Shown here piece after piece: positions 36,857 to 46,451 of a DNA stretch of 64,000 nucleotides (its first letter is position 1; each line of letters opens with the position of its first letter). Source of the DNA: Comamonas suwonensis (GTDB lineage Bacteria > Pseudomonadota > Gammaproteobacteria > Burkholderiales > Burkholderiaceae_C); the NCBI RefSeq assembly GCF_012844455.2, contig NZ_JABBCQ020000004.1, positions 62,001 to 126,000 of the forward strand, read 5' to 3'. The notes under the pieces are model-generated. The model was given only the letters and a program-made list of their open reading frames with translations. It was not told the origin of the DNA and made no database searches. The position numbers and the translations under genes are program-made.

Positions 36857-38470
36857 TTGCAAGTCACGCCTCAAACCACACTCCCGCAAGACACCCACAC
36901 CGTCCGCCATGCCGTCATCGCCATGCTGCGCGAGCTGGGCATGACGCGCATCTTCGGCAACCCAGGCTCAACCGAGCTGCCGCTGTTTCGTGACTACCCC
37001 GAAGACTTCTCGTACGAGCTGGGCCTGCAGGAAGCCGTCGTTGTCGGTATGGCCGATGGCTATGCCCAGGCCACGCGCAACGCCAGTTTTGTGAACCTGC
37101 ACTCGGCTGCAGGTGTGGGCCATGCCATGGCCAATATCTTCACGGCCTTCAAGAACCGCACGCCCATGGTCATCACGGCCGGCCAGCAAGCGCGCTCTTT
37201 GCTGCAATTCGACCCGTTTTTGCATTCGCGCGACGCCTCAGAGCTGCCCAAGCCCTATGTCAAGTGGAGCTGCGAACCCGCTCGCGCAGAAGATGTTCCC
37301 CAGGCACTGGCCCGCGCCTACTACATCGCCATGCAGGAGCCGCGCGGCCCGGTGTTTGTCTCCATTCCTGCGGATGACTGGGACAAGCCCTGTGAGCCCA
37401 TCACGCTGCGCAGCATTGGCTTTGAAACTCGCCCCAACCCGCAAACGCTGGCGGCCATAGGTCATGCGCTTGATGCCGCAAAGACACCCGCTTTTGTCGT
37501 GGGTGCCGCCGTAGACCGCGCTGGCGCGTGGGATGTCGTCGTGGCACTGGCCGAGCGCCATCAGGCCCGCGTGTTTGTAGCGCCCATGAGCGGCCGCTGC
37601 AGCTTCCCCGAAGATCACCCGCTGTTCGCCGGATTTCTGCCCGCCATGCGCGAGCGCATCGTGGACCTGCTGAGCCCCTATGACAAAATTTTTGCCATTG
37701 GCGCTGCCGCCTTCACCTACCACGTGGAAGGAGAAGGTCCATTCATCCCCGTTAACTCCGAGCTGTTCCAGCTGATTGAAGACCCTGCCATTGCGGCCTG
37801 GGCACCCGTGGGCACGGCTGCCGTGGGCAATATCAAGCTGGGCGTCGAGGAATTACTGAGCCACCCGCCACTGGCCCAGCGCCCAGCGCCAGCGCGCAAG
37901 CCCGCACCGCCCGCTCCAGCCGCCCCTGCGGCGGGTGAGCGCATGTCGGTCGCGTTTGCCATGCACACGCTGGCCAGCGTGCGCGACCCGCACAGCATCA
38001 TCGTGGAAGAAGCTCCCAGCTCACGCTCCACGATTCAGACCTATCTGCCCATCTTTCACAGCGAGACCTTTTTCACCATGTGCAGCGGCGGGCTGGGCCA
38101 CAGCATGCCTGCGGCTGTCGGCATTGCTCTGGCCAAGCCAGGCCAAAAGGTCATTGCCGTGATTGGTGACGGTTCCGCCATGTATGCCATTCAAGCGCTG
38201 TGGTCTGCGGCCAATCTGCGCCTGCCCATCACCTTTGTGATTCTCAAAAACCGCCGCTATGCCGCGCTGCAAGACTTCTCCAAAGTCTTTGGCTACCGCG
38301 AAGGTGAAAAGGTCGAAGGTACGGAGCTGCCCGATCTCGACTTCGTGGCTCTGGCCAAGGGCCACGGCTGCGATGGCATTCATGTGGAAGACGCCAGCCA
38401 GCTCGGCAGAGTCCTCAAGCAAGCCATTGCCCATCCTCGCCCCATCGTGGTGGAAGTCGAGGTGGTCTGA
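36857..38470 (+). CDS. mdlC: Benzoylformate decarboxylase (ThDP enzyme)
   Basis: A 537-residue ThDP-dependent decarboxylase that turns phenylglyoxylate into benzaldehyde and CO2 in mandelate-type pathways. It follows the Pseudomonas putida enzyme closely: FGNPGSTELPLFRDYPEDF (catalytic Ser), NLHSAAGVGHAMA (catalytic His), PYVKWSCEPA, and FTYHVEGEG matching the second catalytic His. The ThDP motif starts GDGSAMYAIQALWSAA. The start is TTG at 36857 with AAGGAA upstream; ATG codons further in would cut the conserved N-terminus. A related 2-oxo acid decarboxylase specificity cannot be excluded. Confidence 0.87.
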   Translation: MQVTPQTTLPQDTHTVRHAVIAMLRELGMTRIFGNPGSTELPLFRDYPEDFSYELGLQEAVVVGMADGYAQATRNASFVNLHSAAGVGHAMANIFTAFKNRTPMVITAGQQARSLLQFDPFLHSRDASELPKPYVKWSCEPARAEDVPQALARAYYIAMQEPRGPVFVSIPADDWDKPCEPITLRSIGFETRPNPQTLAAIGHALDAAKTPAFVVGAAVDRAGAWDVVVALAERHQARVFVAPMSGRCSFPEDHPLFAGFLPAMRERIVDLLSPYDKIFAIGAAAFTYHVEGEGPFIPVNSELFQLIEDPAIAAWAPVGTAAVGNIKLGVEELLSHPPLAQRPAPARKPAPPAPAAPAAGERMSVAFAMHTLASVRDPHSIIVEEAPSSRSTIQTYLPIFHSETFFTMCSGGLGHSMPAAVGIALAKPGQKVIAVIGDGSAMYAIQALWSAANLRLPITFVILKNRRYAALQDFSKVFGYREGEKVEGTELPDLDFVALAKGHGCDGIHVEDASQLGRVLKQAIAHPRPIVVEVEVV

Positions 38471-38534
38471 AGAGACTCAAAAATGAGCGCACGTTCGAGG
38501 CGCATTGATAAAAACACTATCTAGGAGACAAGAC

Positions 38535-39536
38535 ATGAGTTCAAAAACCATCATCAACCGCTTGCGCCGCCTGAGTCTGGCGGCCGTTCCGGCCCTGCTT
38601 TGCGGTGCATTCGCTGCCCCCGCCATGGCTTCAGACAAGTGGCCGGAACGCCCCATCCGCCTGGTCGTCAACTTCGCCCCCGGCGGCGCTGCCGATGTGA
38701 TGGGCCGAGCCATCTCTCCCACCATGAGTCAGGTGCTGGGCCAGTCCGTGGTGGTGGACAACAAGCCCGGTGCCAACGGCAACATCGGCATTGGTGAAAC
38801 CGTGCGCGCGCCCAAGGATGGCTATACGCTGCTGCTGAGCTCTGGCGGCGGCATCAGCATCAATCCGATGATTTACAGCAAGCTGCCCTTCAATCCCGAG
38901 AAGGATTTGATACCTGTCGCGGCCGTGGCCCGTGTGCATGTGTTTCTGGAAACAAACCCCAGCCTGCCTGTGAGCAATGTGCAGGACTTCATCAAGCACC
39001 TGCAGGCCAATCCCGGCAAGCTGTCTTACGGCTCCCCCGGCCCCGGCAGCTCTCCCCATCTGGCAGGTGAAATGTTCAAGCGCGCCGCCAAGGTCGATGC
39101 CAGCCACATCCCCTACAAAGGCGCTGGCCCGGCTTTGACCGATGTGCTCAGCGGCCAGCTCCAGTACTGGTTTGATCCGGGTCCCGGCCTCAAACAGGTG
39201 GAAGCCGGCAAGCTCAAGCTGCTGGCCATTGGCAGCCCTCAGCGCTCTCCGCTCTACCCCAAAGTCCCCACGCTGGCCGAAAGCGGCCTACCCGGTTTTG
39301 ATGCCGACACCTTATTCGGCATCTACGCCCCCGCAGGCACGCCTGCACCCGTGGTGGAGGCCGTGCGCGCCAGCGTGCTCAAGGCACTGGAGCAAAAGAA
39401 CGTGATCGAGGTGCTGCAAGGCCTTGGCTCTACGCCTGAGTCCAATATGAGCCGCCAGGCGTTTGTAGACCACCACGCCAAGGAGCGAGTCCGCTTTGCG
39501 CCGCTGATCAAGGCCATTGGCCTGAAGGTGGACTGA
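38535..39536 (+). CDS. Bug-family (TctC-like) periplasmic solute-binding protein
   Basis: A 333-residue exported protein. Signal segment LSLAAVPALLCGAFAAPAMA, then the family marks PIRLVVNFAPGGAADVMGRA, VVVDNKPGANGNIGIGETVR, YGSPGPGSSPHLAGEMFKR, and the ending GLKVD. ATG 38535 has AGGAGAC upstream. It follows benzoylformate decarboxylase by 64 bp on the same strand and so probably belongs to the same aromatic-acid unit, perhaps binding the acid in the periplasm. Ligand unknown. Confidence 0.9.
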   Translation: MSSKTIINRLRRLSLAAVPALLCGAFAAPAMASDKWPERPIRLVVNFAPGGAADVMGRAISPTMSQVLGQSVVVDNKPGANGNIGIGETVRAPKDGYTLLLSSGGGISINPMIYSKLPFNPEKDLIPVAAVARVHVFLETNPSLPVSNVQDFIKHLQANPGKLSYGSPGPGSSPHLAGEMFKRAAKVDASHIPYKGAGPALTDVLSGQLQYWFDPGPGLKQVEAGKLKLLAIGSPQRSPLYPKVPTLAESGLPGFDADTLFGIYAPAGTPAPVVEAVRASVLKALEQKNVIEVLQGLGSTPESNMSRQAFVDHHAKERVRFAPLIKAIGLKVD

Positions 39537-39565
39537 CGGGCCAGCTTGTCTAAAGAGTGGCTGCC

Positions 39566-39591
39566 ACTTCAATAAAGATAGCTGCTACCGC
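39566..39591 (+). repeat. 26-base repeat downstream of the Bug gene
   Basis: Identical copy of 35744-35769, placed 29 bp after the Bug stop. It is followed by a terminator, as in the first copy. Confidence 0.65.
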
Positions 39592-39600
39592 CCATGAATA

Positions 39601-39634
39601 AAGCGCTGAAGTGCTAAAACACTGCAGCGCTTTT
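39601..39634. terminator. Terminator between the Bug gene and modE
   Basis: aagcgctgaagtg pairs with cactgcagcgctt around a 6-base loop, then T residues. It lies between convergent genes. Confidence 0.75.
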
Positions 39635-39651
39635 ATAGTAAGGGGAAGCGG

Positions 39652-41428
<1,777 letters not shown>

Positions 41429-41493
41429 CGCTTGATCCACAAGGGCTTGAGGCCGATTTTCCTTCAAGCCTTACCTTCATACGCTCCGCTCTG

Positions 41494-41538
41494 CCCTTGG
41501 TGCCGCTCGGCTAAGCTGAGCACACCAAGGGTTTTTTT
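41494..41538 (+). terminator. Strong intrinsic terminator between modA and modB
   Basis: Arms cccttggtg (41494-41502) and caccaaggg (41523-41531) enclose a second stem (gctc/gagc and gct/agc), followed by seven T residues. It lies 65 bp after the modA stop and 92 bp before modB. Confidence 0.85.
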
Positions 41539-41630
41539 CACGATTGACGCAAATTCGGGTCAGGCTTGGTGTTTGCCGATAGAGGTGCCTGTTGCGCATT
41601 CTTGTTTGCGTAAATCCTATTTTTAAGTCC

Positions 41631-42311
41631 ATGCAACTGAACGCCGAAGACTACGCAGCCATCTGGCTCACGCTCAAGCTCGCCAGCGTGACCACCGTGC
41701 TGCTCATGCTGCTGTGCACACCGCTGGCCTGGTGGCTGGCCCACACCCGCTCGCGCTGGCGCGGGCCGATTGGAGCCGTGGTGGCGCTGCCGCTGGTGCT
41801 GCCGCCCACCGTCATCGGCTTTTACCTGCTGGTCACCATGGGCCCCAACGGCCCCATCGGCCAGTTCACGCAGGCCATCGGTATCGGCAATCTGCCATTC
41901 ACCTTTGCCGGTCTGGTCATAGGCTCGCTGATCTATTCCATGCCGTTTACCGTACAGCCACTGCAGCGCGCCTTTGAAGCACTGGGCACGCGCCCCATGG
42001 AAGCTGCGGCCAGCCTGGGTGCCAGCCCGCTTGATCGTTTTCTGACCGTGGCCGTTCCGCTGGCGCGCCCCGGCTTTATTACCGCCGCCGTACTGACCTT
42101 TGCCCATACCGTTGGCGAGTTTGGCGTGGTGCTGATGCTGGGCGGCAACATCCCCGGCGTGACCCGCGTGGTCTCGGTACAGATTTACGACCATGTGGAA
42201 GCCATGGAGTACGGCCATGCCCACCTGCTGGCTGCAGGCATGGTGGTGTTCTCCTTCATCGTGCTGCTGGCGCTCAACTGGCTGCAACCCAAGGCGGAGC
42301 GCCGCGCATGA
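41631..42311 (+). CDS. modB: Molybdate ABC transporter permease ModB
   Basis: A 226-residue inner-membrane permease with about five hydrophobic helices. The TLKLASVTTVLLMLLCTPLA N-terminus and the cytoplasmic EAASLGASPLDRFLTVAVPL loop (EAA motif of ABC permeases) are standard. Start ATG 41631 (MQLNAEDYAAIW). It overlaps modC by ATGA. The DNA between modA and modB carries the terminator, so its expression may be set separately. Confidence 0.95.
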   Translation: MQLNAEDYAAIWLTLKLASVTTVLLMLLCTPLAWWLAHTRSRWRGPIGAVVALPLVLPPTVIGFYLLVTMGPNGPIGQFTQAIGIGNLPFTFAGLVIGSLIYSMPFTVQPLQRAFEALGTRPMEAAASLGASPLDRFLTVAVPLARPGFITAAVLTFAHTVGEFGVVLMLGGNIPGVTRVVSVQIYDHVEAMEYGHAHLLAAGMVVFSFIVLLALNWLQPKAERRA

Positions 42312-43393
42312 ATACGCCCCACTTCATCTCCGCCCAGCTCAAGCTGAGCCGCTCGGACTTTTCGCTCGACGTCGATCTGCAACTGCCCGGCCACGGCGTC
42401 ACCGCCTTGTTCGGGCCTTCGGGCTGCGGCAAGACCACCTGCCTGCGCAGCCTGGCCGGGCTGGAGCGCGCGCAGGGCCGGGTCGCCGTCAACGGCCATA
42501 TCTGGCAGGACGATGCCCGCAAACAATGGCGACCCACCCACCAGCGCGCACTGGGCTATGTGTTTCAGGAAGCCAGCCTGTTCCCCCACCTCTCGGTGCA
42601 AAAGAACATTGACTATGGACTCAAGCGCACGCCGGTGGAGCGACGCAAGGTCTCGCGTGACCGCGCTGTGGAATTGCTGGGTATCGCTCATTTGATGGAC
42701 CGCATGCCCGCCACACTGTCTGGGGGCGAGCGCCAGCGCGTAGCCATTGCCCGTGCACTGGCCACCAGCCCCGAAGTGCTGCTGATGGACGAACCGCTGG
42801 CCGCCCTCGACGCACAGCGCAAGGCAGAGGTGCTGCCCTATCTGGATCAGCTGCAGCGCCATCTGCAGATACCCGTCATCTACGTCAGCCACTCGCTCGA
42901 TGAAGTAGCTCGCCTGGCCCAGCACATGGTGCTGCTGAATGCGGGCCGGGTTGTGGCGCAAGGCGCGGTGACCGATCTCCTGTCCAGCCTTGATCTGCCG
43001 CTGGCCCATGGAGATATCGCATCCAGCGTGGTACACGCCACAGTGCAAAGCCATGATGCGACTGACCATCTGAGCACCCTGGCCTTTGATGGCGGGCAGC
43101 TGCAACTGGTGATGGCCCACCCGCGCGCCGTAGGCACTCAGGTGCAGCTGCGCGTGCAAGCCCGCGATGTGAGCCTGAGCCTTGGCAGACCCGAGAGCAG
43201 CAGCATTCTCAACATCCTGCCCGCGCAAGTGCTGAATCTGCGGGAAGACGGGCCGGGGCAGGTCATGGTGTCACTGCAATCTGGCAATACCCGCCTGCTG
43301 GCACGCATTACCCAGCATTCGGCCAGAGCCTTGCAGCTGCAGGCGGGCCTGCCGCTGTTTGCACAGATCAAAGGCATGGCGTTGCTGGACTAG
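42308..43393 (+). CDS. modC: Molybdate ABC transporter ATP-binding protein ModC
   Basis: A 361-residue ATPase. Walker A GPSGCGKTTCLRSLAGLE, signature LSGGERQRVAIARAL, Walker B VLLMDEPLAALD, and His-switch YVSHSLDEVARLA. A C-terminal TOBE domain (VQLRVQARDVSLSLGRPESS) is typical of ModC and may sense molybdate. Start ATG coupled to modB. Confidence 0.96.
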   Translation: MNTPHFISAQLKLSRSDFSLDVDLQLPGHGVTALFGPSGCGKTTCLRSLAGLERAQGRVAVNGHIWQDDARKQWRPTHQRALGYVFQEASLFPHLSVQKNIDYGLKRTPVERRKVSRDRAVELLGIAHLMDRMPATLSGGERQRVAIARALATSPEVLLMDEPLAALDAQRKAEVLPYLDQLQRHLQIPVIYVSHSLDEVARLAQHMVLLNAGRVVAQGAVTDLLSSLDLPLAHGDIASSVVHATVQSHDATDHLSTLAFDGGQLQLVMAHPRAVGTQVQLRVQARDVSLSLGRPESSSILNILPAQVLNLREDGPGQVMVSLQSGNTRLLARITQHSARALQLQAGLPLFAQIKGMALLD

Positions 43394-43445
43394 CCATCTC
43401 CACCTTTTCGGGACATGGAAACGGTGCACTGACTATCATCGGCCC

Positions 43446-44312
43446 ATGATCAATCCCGCCTGCCCCATACCAGCTGTCACCTGCATTGAGCCACTGCAAA
43501 AGCAGGCCGTGAGCTTCTTCAATGCCGGGCAGCTTGAAGCGCAAGAGCGCGTTCTGGCCGCCGAGGTGCCGATTGCGCTGGTGTTCAACGGCATCTCGCA
43601 CGCGGTGATGATGGGCTCGCCCGGCGATGCGGAGGACTTTGCAATGGGCTTTGCGCTGACTGAAGGCATCATCGACAGCGCTGCCGACTGCTACAGCATT
43701 GAAGCGCAACCGGTGAGCGCCGCTGCCGCAGGCCTGCCCGAAGGCATGGATGGCCTGGAGGTGCAGCTAGACATTGCCTCGCGCTGCTTTGCGCGCCTGA
43801 AAGACAAGCGCCGGAGCATCACGGGCCGCACGGGTTGCGGCGTCTGCGGTGTGGAAAGCTTTGCGGCACTCGATCTGTCGTTTGATGCCCTGCCCGCCCA
43901 TGACTGGCTGGCGCGCGTGGATGCGGCCATCGTACTCAAAGCCATTGACGCCCTGCCCCCGTCTCAGATTCTCAATGCCGAAGCCGGTGCCATTCACGCC
44001 GCAGGCTGGGCCACGCTGGATGGCGAGATCACCGATGTGCTGGAGGACGTGGGCCGCCACAACGCACTGGACAAACTGATTGGCCGCCTCGCCCGCACCG
44101 GCAGACTGGGCGAGCCCGGTTTTGTCGTGCTATCCAGCCGCGGCAGCCATGAACTGGTGCGCAAATGCGCCAAGGTCGGCATTGCAGCGCTCGCCACCAT
44201 TTCTGCCCCCACGGCCATGGGCGTACGCATGGCCGAGCTGACAGGCCTGCGCTTCTGGGGCCTGTGCCGCCCACCCAAGGCCGTGCTGTATGCCTGCGGC
44301 GGCAAAGCTTGA
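43446..44312 (+). CDS. fdhD: Formate dehydrogenase accessory sulfurtransferase FdhD
   Basis: A 288-residue protein that passes sulfur from a desulfurase to the molybdenum cofactor of formate dehydrogenase. The RTGCGVCGVESF cysteine pair is the active loop, and VFNGISHAVMMGSPGDAEDF and EDVGRHNALDKLIG are family marks. Start ATG 43446 (MINPACPIPAVTC). It follows modC by 52 bp. No formate dehydrogenase subunit gene is in the window. Confidence 0.94.
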   Translation: MINPACPIPAVTCIEPLQKQAVSFFNAGQLEAQERVLAAEVPIALVFNGISHAVMMGSPGDAEDFAMGFALTEGIIDSAADCYSIEAQPVSAAAAGLPEGMDGLEVQLDIASRCFARLKDKRRSITGRTGCGVCGVESFAALDLSFDALPAHDWLARVDAAIVLKAIDALPPSQILNAEAGAIHAAGWATLDGEITDVLEDVGRHNALDKLIGRLARTGRLGEPGFVVLSSRGSHELVRKCAKVGIAALATISAPTAMGVRMAELTGLRFWGLCRPPKAVLYACGGKA

Positions 44313-44406
44313 GCAAGCGCGTAGCTGCACGCCAGCCTCTAGAATCGCGGCATTGCGCTTCTGAGACTTCATTGCGCCGCCCTTGATCAGCCCCTGGATA
44401 TACACC

Positions 44407-44811
44407 ATGAACCGCTGCACCACCGCTTTCCTCAATCGTCGTCTATTTGGCTCCATCGCTCTGGCCGCTGCTGCCAGCGCCAGTCTGCTGGCTCAGGCCC
44501 AAGGCCTGCCGTCGAATGACACACGCAACTTCCCGCCCACGGCGCTGTTTGGCGAGCTGACGATCACCAACTTCCCCGAAGTCGCCATCAACGGCGCAGC
44601 CATCCGCACCACGCCGGGCTTTCGCCTGTTCAGCCAGGAGCGCTCCGTCGTCTTTGCCCACAACTACACGGGGCAGAAGATGCTGGTGGGCTATGTGATC
44701 GAGCCCCATACGCAAGGCCTGCACACAGCCTGGATTCTGACGCCCGCCGAGATCGAAAAATACAAGCCGATACAGCCACGCAGCTTGCTGCAACGCGTGC
44801 TTGGCAGCTGA
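44407..44811 (+). CDS. Exported protein of unknown function
   Basis: A 134-residue protein with a signal peptide (FGSIALAAAASASLLAQAQG). The mature part has short beta-prone stretches (ALFGELTITNFPEVAINGAA, VVFAHNYTGQKMLVGYVIEP) and no motif I recognise. It is a single gene between fdhD and miaB. Start ATG 44407 (MNRCTTAFLNRR). Confidence 0.75.
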   Translation: MNRCTTAFLNRRLFGSIALAAAASASLLAQAQGLPSNDTRNFPPTALFGELTITNFPEVAINGAAIRTTPGFRLFSQERSVVFAHNYTGQKMLVGYVIEPHTQGLHTAWILTPAEIEKYKPIQPRSLLQRVLGS

Positions 44812-44829
44812 ACCAGCCACCGCTGACTG

Positions 44830-44870
44830 CTATTGATTTAAAAGCTGCTTGCGCTTTTTCTGCTAGCAGT
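44830..44870 (+). repeat. Short repeat unit upstream of miaB
   Basis: ctattgatttaaaagctgct then tgcgcttt, followed by tctgctagcag. This is one of the longest copies of the gatagctgct(t/a)gcgctt family in the window. Confidence 0.55.
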
Positions 44871-44977
44871 TCAGACCGTTTATCGATTCAAACCAAGTTA
44901 TGGCGCGCGCCAGCCGCTATGACTTTGCGCTTACCCCCGCAAGCGCTGTACCCGACAACACCCTATAAGAGCGCCCC

Positions 44978-46306
44978 ATGAGCAAAAAAGTCTTTATCAA
45001 AACCTTCGGCTGCCAGATGAACGAGTACGACTCGGACAAGATGGCCGACGTGCTGGGCGCAGCCCAGGGCTATGAGTCCACCAACGACCCGGAGCAGGCC
45101 GATCTGATCCTGTTCAACACCTGCTCGGTGCGCGAAAAGGCGCAGGAGAAAGTGTTCAGCGACCTGGGCCGCTTCAAGCACCTGAAGGAAAAAGGCGTGC
45201 TGATTGGCGTGGGCGGTTGCGTGGCCAGCCAGGAAGGCGAAGAAATCATCAAGCGCGCGCCTTATGTGGATGTGGTGTTTGGCCCCCAGACCCTGCACCG
45301 TCTGCCCGAGCTGCTGAACGCCCGCGCCGCCAAGGCCAAGCCCCAGGTGGATATCTCCTTCCCCGAGATCGAGAAGTTCGACCACCTGCCGCCCGCCCGC
45401 GTAGAAGGCGCGTCGGCCTTTGTGTCGATCATGGAAGGCTGCTCCAAGTACTGCAGCTACTGCGTGGTGCCTTACACCCGCGGCGAAGAAGTCAGCCGCC
45501 CGTTTGAAGATGTACTGGTGGAAGTGGCCGGTCTGATCGAGCAAGGCGTGAAAGAAATCACGCTGCTGGGCCAGAACGTGAACGCCTATCTGGGCAAGAT
45601 GGGCGACACCAGCGAGGTTTGCGACTTTGCGCTGCTGCTGGAATATGTGTCCGAGATTCCCGGCATTGAGCGCATTCGCTACACCACCAGCCACCCCAAC
45701 GAGTTCACACCCCGCCTGATCGAGGCTTACGCCAAGATCCCCAAGCTGGTCAGCCACCTGCACCTGCCCGTTCAGCACGGCAGTGACAAGATTCTGATGG
45801 CCATGAAGCGCGGTTACACCGCTATGGAGTACAAGAGCACGATCCGCAAGCTGCGCGCCATTCGCCCCGATCTGGCGATGAGCAGCGACTTTATCGTGGG
45901 CTTCCCCGGCGAGACCGAAGAAGACTTCCAGAAGATGATGAAGCTCATCCACGATGTGCGTTTTGACAATTCTTTTAGTTTCATCTTCAGCCCCCGCCCC
46001 GGCACGCCTGCGGCCAATCTGCACGATGACACACCGCACGAAGTGAAGCTGCGCCGCCTGCAGGAGTTGCAAGCCGTCATCAACAACAACATCAAGGAGA
46101 TCAGCGAAGAGCGCGTGGGCACCGTGCAGCGCCTGCTGGTCGAAGGCGTGAGCAAGCGCGACGGCAGCGAGCTGATGGGCCGCACCGAGTGCAATCGCGT
46201 GGTCAACTTCCCTGGCCACGAGCGCCTGATCGGCCAGATGGTGGATGTGAAGATCACTGAAGCCAAGGCCTACACCTTGCGTGCGGAAGTGCTGGTCAAA
46301 GAGTAA
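44978..46306 (+). CDS. miaB: tRNA-2-methylthio-N6-dimethylallyladenosine synthase MiaB
   Basis: Radical-SAM methylthiotransferase of 442 residues modifying A37 of tRNAs reading UNN codons. UPF0004 domain N-terminus [20 protein letters not shown] with three Cys; radical SAM cluster [23 protein letters not shown] domain at the C-terminus ([20 protein letters not shown]). Full length. A strong terminator follows. Confidence 0.97.
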   Translation: MSKKVFIKTFGCQMNEYDSDKMADVLGAAQGYESTNDPEQADLILFNTCSVREKAQEKVFSDLGRFKHLKEKGVLIGVGGCVASQEGEEIIKRAPYVDVVFGPQTLHRLPELLNARAAKAKPQVDISFPEIEKFDHLPPARVEGASAFVSIMEGCSKYCSYCVVPYTRGEEVSRPFEDVLVEVAGLIEQGVKEITLLGQNVNAYLGKMGDTSEVCDFALLLEYVSEIPGIERIRYTTSHPNEFTPRLIEAYAKIPKLVSHLHLPVQHGSDKILMAMKRGYTAMEYKSTIRKLRAIRPDLAMSSDFIVGFPGETEEDFQKMMKLIHDVRFDNSFSFIFSPRPGTPAANLHDDTPHEVKLRRLQELQAVINNNIKEISEERVGTVQRLLVEGVSKRDGSELMGRTECNRVVNFPGHERLIGQMVDVKITEAKAYTLRAEVLVKE

Positions 46307-46331
46307 ATCCGGCATCATCCGTTCAGAAATC

Positions 46332-46361
46332 AGCCTGCACTTCACCATGCAGGCTTTTTTT
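46332..46361 (+). terminator. Terminator of miaB
   Basis: agcctgca and tgcaggct around an 8-base loop, with seven T residues at the 3' side. Confidence 0.85.
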
Positions 46362-46451
46362 GCGCCCTTTTGCCGACACTTTCCACCCCATTCAGCAGAT
46401 AGGATGGAGGGCATTGGGGCAACGACTGCTCCGGCACGAACTCTGTACACA

